Assembly: GCA_036346395.1 (NCBI GenBank)
Contig: CM070596.1
Span: 3,658,001 to 3,722,000, forward strand
Origin: Hsuehochloa calcarea
Taxonomy: Eukaryota > Streptophyta > Magnoliopsida > Poales > Poaceae
Direction: 5' to 3'
Length of the DNA: 64,000 bases
Translations under genes and position numbers: made by a program
Shown: piece by piece, positions 56,050 through 64,000 of the stretch
How the letters are laid out: each line of letters begins with the position of its first letter
Numbering within the stretch: position 1 is the first letter of the stretch
Notes under the pieces: generated by a model
The model's database searches: none
Told to the model about the DNA's origin: nothing
Seen by the model: only the letters and a program-made list of their open reading frames with translations

Positions 56050-56706
56050 GGGGAGACAGGGGATCGAGGACGAGGCGGATGACGTTTTTTGCTAATACAA
56101 GGGAAGCGCAGTCCGGCGCAGTCCAGATGGGAGGATGGGTCAGGGCAAAGGTTTAACGTATTTTAGTTGTATATGGGGTGGAGTGGGACGAGCACGAGGT
56201 AAACTTCCATCTTAAGATAGAAAATAAAACAACTTAACTTATCGATGAACGCAACGGATTAACGAATACTGTACCAACAGCAAGGCAAGCCAGCCGCCTC
56301 GCCTAGCTCTTCCCCTTCGGTGCGGTGCGTGTTGCGGCGCCTCCCTCCGTCCGCTTGCTTGTGCCGTCGCCTTCCTTCCTTCCTTCCTTCTCTCCTCGCG
56401 ATCCGATCATACTCGCATACACAAACCTCCCCTCTCTCTCCTCTCCTCACTCTCGTATTTTTTTTCTCTCCTCCTCCAAATTAAGGTAAGAGAAGGAAAG
56501 CGGAACTTTGTTTGATTCGTGTTGTTCATCGTCATCGTCGATCCCTCAACCGAACCAACGGGATCAAATTATTCGTTTCTAGGTCTTCTTTTCTTTTAAA
56601 CGCGCTTCGAATGATCCGTGTGATTGATTAATCGTTGTTTGTAACTCTTTTTTTTTGGGGGGGTTGGCGTCGCAGGTAAGCTAGGGATATTAGGGCAGAA
56701 GAGGAG
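56050..56706 (+). promoter_or_regulatory. Promoter, 5' UTR and 5' UTR intron of the TIGR01589 gene
   Basis: CT-rich leader with (TTCC)n at about 56374-56392 and CTCTCTCTCCTCTCC near 56434. An untranslated exon appears to end at 56485 (AAG then GTAAGAG), and an acceptor CGTCGCAG ends at 56675, giving a 190-bp intron in the leader. The start codon is at 56707. Leader introns of this kind often raise expression in grasses; that role is inferred. Confidence 0.5.
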
Positions 56707-59700
56707 ATGAGAGAAGCGTCGAGCATGTCTGGAGGAGAAGACGTCCGTAAGGTCTCGCGGCAGGACATACAGCTCGTGAGCACCCCTCCTGATTCCGACC
56801 TTTTTTCTCGTCGCAAAAATCTACTTATTTTCGAGTAATTTCGTCGAGATAGGACTTGCCATATGTGCAACCGCTGTTTTTTCCTTTCTTTTAATTTTTA
56901 CCCAACAATTTCTAGGTTATGCATCATCATGCGGAGGCAAAGCTGAATAGAACTGCTGGTCGTTACAGCTATGATTTTTTTTTTGTGTGTGTGTTTGTGT
57001 ATTTGATTACCTTTTACCCTTGAGAATTAAATGGAATGACGTGGACTGACTGATGAATGTCTGTATTGCTGCAGTAGGCTTTGTGTACTAGGGCTAGTTT
57101 ATTCTTTGGGCCTTTGGGGGTTCTCGGGCAGCCCCTGGTTTTTTAGCTATAAGATCATGTCGCAGGACAAATTTGTGGATGCCCCTAGGGTTTGCTATCC
57201 GAAATAGTTTATATAAAGGAAAGAAAGATGCACCCCCGTTGCACGTCACTAAACTGAAATGCAAAATAGGAAATCTCTTGAAGCTGAATTATGATGTCTG
57301 ATGGTAATCCCCTCCCCTAGTCCCCTGGAATTGGCCCTTTTCCGCGTGTTCATTTTCCTTTTATGAAGGCCAAATCCTCGATAGGTCGCATGCAAGTTCT
57401 TCAATATTTAGAGAGAGCGCTATTGACAGTGTTCCGTTTCCCTGTAACGGCATATACTTTTAACTAAGAAATAAACTTTTCCAACAGCTAACACTTTGCA
57501 CAGTGACTACACAATCTGTGTTGGATACCCTTTATCATATTGCGCTTATGCTCTCATTTAGTTTCTGACATTGTCACATAGATATCTACATTGGTATGAT
57601 TTCTTATATTTGTGACTCTGTTTATCACATTGTACGCACAATCAATTGTCATTATTGTATATGGTATGCGTTTGTTTGATACAAAGTTATGGTTGGAATG
57701 TCTATTCCTCTTGATAAGATTTTGTATTAGTTCTTTTGTGCATGCTTGAAAGAAGCTGCATATCTACTTGAAGCAATAAGTCCTCATACCAAAACTTCTT
57801 TACAGGTCCAGAATCTCATTGAACTTTGTCTTCAGCTTTATATGAACCAGAAAGAAGTGGTTGAAACTCTATCTTACCAGGCAAAAATTGAACCTAGTTT
57901 TACTGAGCTTGGTAATACTCTTGACTCTTGTACACACGAAAGTTCCTTTCCTGCTTATTTTGCACTTTGGATTATTTTACAAGTTGATCTGAGGTTTCAT
58001 AACCGGCAATACATCACAATTATAATCTTGGGCCCTGCCATTGCAAATTCACATTGCATACATGGTGCCTAAAATTGGAAGCACGATCGTTTATTTTATT
58101 TTGAGTGTTGCATGTATATATTGTGTAATCCTAGCTTGATTGCTATGATGGTGTCAGTTGGCATTTTACTGAGAACAAGTATTACTTTCTAACAGAATGA
58201 AAACATCACTTGTTATCTGTGTTGTTAATGAAATCTCAGGAATCTGGATGCATGGTCTTCATGATTTATACCATTTCCATTTGATAAACTAGGGCAACTT
58301 GAACAAACGTGCATGATCTATAAAGATGAAACAAAAGTAATATGAGCCTATCTCTCTCATGAAATTTTGCATTAAACTTTGAATTCATATGAGCCAATGG
58401 TTTTGATTTAAATACTATTTATTTAACATGATGAATAATCCCAACGATTAGCATATGAGAGAAATATTTGTCTTTCTTACAGACTTTTGGTGAACATTAA
58501 TACCATCCAATCATTTTTATAGTTCATAAATAATGGTTTCTCCGTCTGGTGTTTTTATTGGTAACACACATGATTTATCTCTCCTCTCTGTTTTTTTCTT
58601 CTTTTCTCCAGTCTGGCAGAAACTCGAGGAAGAGAATCATGAGTTTTTCAAGGCATACTATGTGAGGCTGATGCTTAAGAGTCAAATAATGGTCTTCAAC
58701 AAGCTTCTTGAGGATCAGTATCGGCTTATGAGTAAAGAACATCCTGCTGGAGTACCTTCTATGCCTCCTACTGCTCCTAATGGCTACTCAGGCACATGTA
58801 AGCCTCTTTTTTCAGCAGCTGTCTATAAAGCTATGCTAATTGGCACAAGTTCACCAAATCATCTATCCTAAATTATTTTATGATTAATTGATACTAGAAC
58901 TTGTTTATCCTCTTTTTTATCTATATTTGAAAGAAGAGTGTTATGTGCTTGTTTGTATCTGTGAAATAGTCTGAAGAATTCATTGCTTGAGCCAGCAAAT
59001 GGTATTCCTTGGGTTAACCAATGCTGTGGTTCCTTTAGATCACTTGCAATGTTGGCACTCTCTAAGCCTTCACTTTCGGAGGAAATCATTTTAAGTTGCA
59101 TATAGACCACACTTGTATCTTCCTAGTTACCCCAGTGCTTTTAAAATTTTATGTTGGCAGTTCTGTTAGCCTTTTTGTAATATGCTACCACTACTCAACC
59201 AATGCAGATCCATTTGTATGCACAGAGTTATCTCAGCTCCAAGCATAATTTTAAGTATATTTTTTTATGCCTTCAAAGTGGCACTGATTATACTTCAAGA
59301 GAACCATATTTGTTTTTTGCAAGCCCTGAATCCTGATACGATACTTATTAGCAAGCTTGTAAAGTTGTAATTTTTTGTCATGTCCAGATCCTATTTTATG
59401 TACTAACATAGTATATTATTGCTTGCCTCAGCAAACCAAAATGCATGCTTTTTAACAGACACTACTCCTAGCACTACAATGCTGGATAGCTTGCTACGTA
59501 ATGGAAGTTCTAGTGGTATAGTAAATGGAGCTCCATCCAGTGACCAATTTATCTATGCTGATAAAGCTGTTCATGGTATTCCTGGTGACATGGATGCTTC
59601 AGCTAGCCTGCTAGCGGCACATAATTCAACTGTTGGGCGTTTTAATGGAGACAATGGAACAACAATAAAGACAGAGTCTAGCTACTCAAGCAACTCAGAT

Positions 59701-60354
59701 TTTGCATTCTGCAATGAGAACGCGTTCCTAGAGCCTTGCCAATCAATGGGGGATGCCTCCGGTGGGTCCTTTAGCAGTTCTGAGTTGAATGGACAACCAC
59801 TAAGTGATCCAATTTTGGACATGGATTTATCATCGTATGGATTCTTGAGCCAGATTCCTCGGAATGTCAGCTTTTCAGATTTAACAGAAGATTTCAGCCA
59901 AAGCGCAGGTATTTTTCTGTGATATTACTGATTTATATTTTCCCAGTGTTTCCTTTCTTCAGTACTGCTGTTTCATTCTGTTGTGTAATGTACACATACA
60001 ATATCTTTTATCTTGGATTGTCTGCAGAAATATTAGAGAATTACGGCAGATCCCCTTTTATCCCTTCTGAGGCAAATAACTTCTCAGAGTCTACTGCTGG
60101 AGAACATACAGGTTAAAACCATCCCCCTTCCCTCCATCTTCATCCTTTTCATGCTCACCCACCCCCACCCCGCACACAAAATAAGGCAAGCGAAACAAGA
60201 AAATATCAACTTACACATACAACACTAATGCCTTGGTGCCTTGATGCAATGCTCCATCTAGCTAATGGTTCTCTTGCTATAGTCAGAAATAGGAAATAGA
60301 CGGCTAGATACTATATCTGAGGGTGTTAGTTATGAAGATTTTGGAAGTGATTAA
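56707..60354 (+). CDS. Plant-specific TIGR01589-domain protein, 6 coding exons
   Basis: Coding exons 56707-56775, 57806-57911, 58612-58797, 59432-59908, 60028-60111 and 60287-60354 (TAA). All junctions are GT-AG and the phases join to a 990-bp frame, 329 residues. The start MREASSMSGGEDVRK is the first ATG after the leader intron. The conserved domain spans about residues 24-98 (LIELCLQLYMNQKEVVETL, FFKAYYVRLMLKSQIMVFN, KLLEDQYRLM). A serine-rich, low-complexity middle follows, with the conserved tail NRRLDTISEGVSYEDFGSD. The family is plant-only and its biochemical role is not established; the helical domain and acidic tail could suit a protein-binding or transcription-related factor, which is a guess. 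The short final exon would be missed by simple ORF calling, because intron 5 adds a stop two codons past exon 5. An LTR element has landed 173 bp after the stop. Confidence 0.88.
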
Positions 60355-60527
60355 TCACCTTATGATGGTACTGCATAAGGTAATTTCATGAGCAAACTTA
60401 GATATTTCCAATTATTAGGTAAATTCACAAATTGGTACATTTTTTCATTTATTTTCCTGGTCTTGGCTTGGATTTGATTGGGTGGGGTTGTGGTGGAATT
60501 GGTAAATTTATAAGCTATAACTGAAAT

Positions 60528-60873
60528 TGTCACGATTCTTAGATCATTGGGGTAAACACCGCCAAGAGGATGGCCGGGCAGTGTCGGCGTGCTCGAGGGG
60601 AGGTAGCAGCAACAGTGCGCAAGGGGGTTAGGGCGCAGGAAAGACAGGAAGAGAAGAACTTGAGAGAGGTAATAGATTGGAATAATTCATTACTTGCCCC
60701 CAATAGCATGCGGCAGCCCCCCTTATATAGATGGGACTCCCCCTAACAAATAGAATCTAATCTAATCATATCCCTAACAAATAGAAACTAATCGCTAACT
60801 TCCTAACAATGAGATCTTATCCCTTATTTGGTTAGTTAGGGCCGGATGGGCCCAAGGGCCTCCGCCCATGACA
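60528..60873 (-). repeat. 3' LTR of downstream pol-less element
   Basis: 346 bp; begins (on +) TGTCACGATTCTTAG and ends CGCCCATGACA. It is about 30 bp longer than its partner. Confidence 0.85.
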
Positions 60874-61271
60874 CTACACCCCTCCTGGACATGCAGCTCA
60901 TCCTCGAGCTGCTAGGCGGTGGCCTCGGTTGTAGTCCAAGGAGGCCCCCACTTCGATGAAAGGTCGTAATGACAGCATCGTGTCGCGCTAGAACACCACA
61001 ACCCTGTTGCCTCCATGCGTTGATGAGGCCAGAGTTGGCAGGCCAATCGTTGAGGCCCATCATATTGGCCTAAATGGGGTTGTTGTGACCCACCTGTTTG
61101 GCCCAAATAGGAGCCTACCAACTGCTGCCCAAATTGGGTTTGGGAAGTTGAGGAGAGGGCATCCAGGGCTTGCCTCCCGTCCTCAACGTTGTCACTGCCT
61201 TTGCCGCGCCCAACGCCACCACATCTGTTGCGCTAAGTACTTTCGTCACCAGCTCACTGGGCACACACCCA

Positions 61272-61422
61272 CATGCATGCATGCAGCACCCGTCCCTCCT
61301 GGCTCCCATGCAAACTCCACGTACTCTCATGGCTTGTTTGGATCACATGCATGCATGTTTCCATGCATGCCACCTTGCTACACCTTATGCATGCACGGCA
61401 GATCACATGCACTTGCATGCAT
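61272..61422. repeat. Cluster of CATGCA (RY-type) words
   Basis: About ten CATGCA/TGCATG words in 150 bp, some overlapping as CATGCATGCATGCA. RY words are bound by plant B3 factors of the ABI3/FUS3 group. It lies inside the pol-less element. It may be simple repeat expansion instead of a control site. Confidence 0.6.
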
Positions 61423-61659
61423 TTGCCTGGCTTCATGCGCATGCCCTACAACCGCTTCACCAAACAACAACAACGCCGCGACTTGGTGCGCTGCCACGGT
61501 CGCCTCGTGACGCTTCTCCGCTGAAATAATCTTGGTTGGCACCGAAGCAGTCTCTGCCCCTGGGTGAGCCGCTGCTGCAGTCAGATCCGCTGCCTCCGCC
61601 GCGGAAGGAACCAACGCCGCCTCTGCCGGATGCTCGTCCTTCGCCGCAGCCGTCACATC

Positions 61660-62043
61660 CTAATGTGACGTCATGGCTGCTGGGAGCAACGCCGCCAAAT
61701 CCGCTTCTCCAAGTAACGGCACTGCCATCACAGGATGGCCTTGGAAGATGTCATGTCGGTGCCGCTTGAAGATGCAGTGCTGCCCCTGTCGTATGAAGGA
61801 GCAGCAGTAGCAGAATCGTTGTCGTGGCACGGCCGCCGTTGCTCCTGCCACTTGCGCCTCTGGCTGTGTTACCGGCGAGGGTGTCATCTCCTCCGGTGGA
61901 CTCACTGCCGCCTCTTGTGACATTGTTGGTGCAGTATCAAGTGGCCCAAGGATGCAATCTAGTTTGATGCTGATATTCTTCAGCATTATTAGTATGTATG
62001 CCTTGTCTTCCTTGCGGCCGGCCATCTCGATAGTGGTGGACAA
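61660..62043 (-). pseudogene. Leader ORF of the downstream pol-less element
   Basis: A 127-codon minus-strand frame starting MSTTIEMAGRKEDKAY close to the primer site, with a short amphipathic stretch (YILIMLKNISIKLDCILG) and then a Pro/Ala-rich region. A CYCC...H cluster near its middle is only weakly like a zinc knuckle. No recognised family. Confidence 0.4.
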
Positions 62044-62071
62044 TCCAAGATCAACGGTTCTGATACCAAAT

Positions 62072-62387
62072 TGTCATGAACCTTAGTTCATAACGAGGTA
62101 AACACCGCCAGGAATAAGACGAGGCAGCGTTGGCTTGGTGGGATGAGAGATTAGACTATAGACTGGATGATAAAACCTTGGGAGGGAGACTAGATTAATT
62201 CATTTTTCTTGCTTCCGATAGCATGCGGCAGCCCCCCTTATATAGATGGGACCCCCCTAACAAATAGAATCTAATCTAATCATATCCCTAACAAATAGAA
62301 ACTAATCACTAACTTCCTAACAATGAGATCTTATCCCGTATTTAGTTAGTTAGGGTCGGCTGGGCCCAAGGGCCTACATCCATGACA
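62072..62387 (-). repeat. 5' LTR of downstream pol-less element
   Basis: 316 bp; begins (on +) TGTCATGAACCTTAG and ends CATCCATGACA. Confidence 0.85.
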
Positions 62388-62392
62388 GAAAT

Positions 62393-63771
62393 ATTGCCTC
62401 GCCTGACATGTCTTATCTGAAATCTTCTTACCCTGAAGTCTCTCAGCCCATTGCCCTTGTTGACTTTACCTGTTCATTACCCTAAGCATCAACAGAAGCA
62501 GGGTTGAAGTTATTGCATTAAGAAACAGTCGATGCAGAGACTGGAGAGCTAGTGCAATGTGTTTGTTGTACATTATACTTGCACCCTGAGACTTTAACCA
62601 CCGCAAGCTGCCTATGCTTCATACAAAGCTCAAGAATAATATTGTAGCTGAATATGAGTCCAGTAGTCTACTGTTACATTGGCACTGAACTAGGTATCTC
62701 AAAATACACACTCTACTGTTACATGGGCCTGGTAGTACTTCTGACCAAAACAAAAATCAATTCTATATTTAGATTTTTAGAGCGATTCTGAGCATCAAAA
62801 CCGCGAAAGATTCTGAGCATCAAAACCGCGAAAGCTACATAAATGAGATGATCAGGATCAAGAGTAAATGAAGTGCTCTTAACTTGCTGAATAGAGAAAA
62901 TTATCACTTGCATTTAAAGTTTTTATCTATACTGTTTTAACTTGACCAAGATCTGTATTGTTCTAATTTGTCTCGTCACTCATTTGATATGTGCAGGTTG
63001 AGCAGTGATGCACCATTTGTACATATTATTTTTAGCAGGCAAATCTCTATAATCATGGAAACCGTTGCTTTGTCAGTCTTAGGTCTTGTTCTGTTGTAGA
63101 CTACCAAATTGGATGGCTTGTGTGGGAATCTTACTTGACCTAATAATTTGTCTCATTGAAGGATGCAAGAAATGTATGTTCATGTATCCTTGCTGATGAT
63201 ATTGTAGAAGTGATCTGTATTTGTTTCTGTTGCTTAAGTTAGCAGTGGGCCAGTAGCTTTGGTTGGAAGCTCTACATGAAGGCCAAGTTAGCATTAGCGG
63301 AGAGAATCTTACATGAATATTGTTCTAAACTTTTTCTTGTTGCACGTTTTATGGTCGGCCATGTCATGTTTCATTTCCATTGCTTGTTCAGACTTCAGAT
63401 TACTTTTGGTGGAGTTGATGAGATTTTTCAATGATTTACTACAAGATCAGTGAGCTCTTGGTGGAGTTTATGATAATTGAGATGTTAAACACTACTATTA
63501 CATTACAGGTTCCTTTCTGTTTCGTGCTATTTTCCTTATCTACTCCTTGCAATAAAATCTACTTCCGAATTTACCATCCAAGCATAGGATGCTAGAGAGA
63601 TTCCTTTAGCTTTTGATCCAAAGAAAGTGAAGAACGAGCTGTACACAACATTGGTCCAAATTGAAATTGCATGTGTACAAAACCTGGACCTGGGCAAAGA
63701 ACACATCCAGTTTGTGACAAGGTAGGATGCAATCAACCAGACAACAGGATGGAACAAATAAAAATAAAAAT
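62393..63771 (+). other. Displaced 3' UTR of the TIGR01589 gene and intergenic sequence
   Basis: Directly after the LTR element the ancestral sequence resumes (ATTGCCTCGCCTGACATG). A perfect 25-bp tandem duplication lies at 62784-62833, and CTACTGTTACAT recurs at about 62668 and 62711. The right part (from about 63560) should hold the 3' UTR of the uL3 gene on the minus strand. No further ORF is convincing. Confidence 0.45.
62784..62833 (+). repeat. 25-bp perfect tandem duplication
   Basis: The unit starting GATTCTGAGCATC and ending CCGCGAAA occurs twice in direct succession without change. Confidence 0.95.
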
Positions 63772-64000
63772 CTAGTTCTTGGGGATGTTCTTGCCAACAA
63801 TCTTGGCAGGCGCGATGCGAAGAAGGCTCCCGGGCTTCCCAGGCACAGCTCCCTTGATCATCAGAACCCGGACATCGTTGTCGATCTTGACAATCTTGAG
63901 CTTCCGGATCTTGGTCTTGGTTCCTCCCATCCTCCCGGGCATCTTCTTCCCCTTGTACACCCGCCCCGGTGTTGTCCCTGCGCCTATTGAACCCAGAGCT
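63772..64000 (-). CDS. Organellar (bacterial-type) ribosomal protein uL3, C-terminal end, partial
   Basis: Read from 63999 leftwards the frame is open to a TAG at 63774-63772: ALGSIGAGTTPGRVYKGKKM, then PGRMGGTKTKIRKLKIVKID, and the end GAVPGKPGSLLRIAPAKIVG plus KNIPKN. This matches the end of bacterial L3 (GSIG, PGRV.KGKKM.G.MG, LL.KGAVPG), which contacts 23S rRNA near the peptidyl transferase centre. It is not the cytosolic eL3 type, so the protein works in an organelle; the lysine-rich end fits the mitochondrial branch better than the plastid one, which is inference. The N-terminal part lies beyond the window. No intron is seen in the visible 229 bp. It converges on the TIGR01589 gene. Confidence 0.88.
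   Translation of the reverse strand, partial: ALGSIGAGTTPGRVYKGKKMPGRMGGTKTKIRKLKIVKIDNDVRVLMIKGAVPGKPGSLLRIAPAKIVGKNIPKN

Larger units (their letters stand above)
60528..62387 (-). mobile_element. Pol-less LTR element (minus strand) just downstream of the TIGR01589 gene
   Basis: LTRs 60528-60873 (3') and 62072-62387 (5') share GGTAAACACCGCCA, GCATGCGGCAGCCCCC and TTATATAGATGGGAC. Perfect 5-bp target duplications GAAAT lie at 60523-60527 and 62388-62392. On the minus strand a primer site TGGTATCAGAACCG follows the 5' LTR. The internal part has a minus-strand leader ORF and no pol motif. The insertion lies in what was probably the 3' UTR of the upstream gene. Same strand and design as the element at 21122-22852. 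Confidence 0.88.

Noticed and set aside
60028..60116. Stop TAA right after exon 5 of the TIGR01589 gene as the true end
   Set aside because: A GT donor directly precedes it, and a 68-bp exon at 60287 restores the conserved acidic tail in phase.
61007..61529. Plus-strand ORFs of 119-167 codons in the downstream pol-less element
   Set aside because: Composition is driven by CATGCA and GC-rich repeats, and the element reads on the minus strand.
63958..63960. GTG at 63960 as a start codon for uL3
   Set aside because: The frame stays open upstream to the window edge with conserved uL3 residues, so this is an internal valine.

Overview
This is plant nuclear DNA, most likely from a rice-like grass (Oryza or a close relative). 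Three things point there: spliced genes with GT-AG introns, a very GC-rich first exon typical of grasses, and a dense load of grass-type transposable elements (short-LTR copia, long-LTR gypsy remnants, MULE, CACTA, Stowaway and hAT MITEs). Species is an inference; no search was run.

Three protein-coding genes are supported. (1) A WDR11 homologue on the + strand, 7864-42960, in 20 coding exons that I placed one by one by homology, reading frame and splice sites. About 31 kb of its 35 kb is intron, and introns 1, 6, 16, 17 and 18 carry transposable elements. Its exon 2 has a net one-base deficit that breaks the frame. (2) A plant-specific TIGR01589-domain protein on the + strand, coding exons 56707-60354, 329 residues, frame intact. 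An LTR element sits 173 bp after its stop. (3) The C-terminal end of a bacterial-type (organellar, probably mitochondrial) ribosomal protein uL3 on the - strand, 64000-63772, cut by the window edge. A possible small - strand transcript (about 55.6-54.4 kb) is only weakly supported.

Layout: 1-7.6 kb, decayed gypsy-type sequence with two diverged LTR-like copies ending just upstream of WDR11. 7.9-43.1 kb, WDR11, with a MULE-like TIR element in intron 1, a pol-less LTR element in intron 6, a Stowaway-like MITE in intron 16, four nested or adjacent insertions in intron 17 (a pol-less LTR element, a + strand copia, a hAT MITE inside it, and a - strand copia inside its 3' LTR), and hAT-like sequence plus an internally inverted copia in intron 18. 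43.6-47.9 kb, a MULE-like element carrying a broken plant mobile domain (PMD) gene. 48.6-53.8 kb, a CACTA-like end, an array of palindromic tandem repeats and a pol-less gypsy-type gag element with a tRNA-Asp-type primer site. 56.3-60.4 kb, the TIGR01589 gene. 60.5-62.4 kb, a second pol-less LTR element of the same design as the one at 21-22.9 kb. 63.8-64 kb, uL3.

The genes are unrelated housekeeping-type genes and form no pathway cluster. The most unusual structures are the inverted gag-protease block in the copia at 36.4-41.6 kb, the palindromic array at 49.9-50.2 kb whose hairpin arms change in a compensating way, and the palindrome-rich ends of the PMD-bearing MULE. No prokaryote-like system, CRISPR array or tRNA/rRNA gene was seen.
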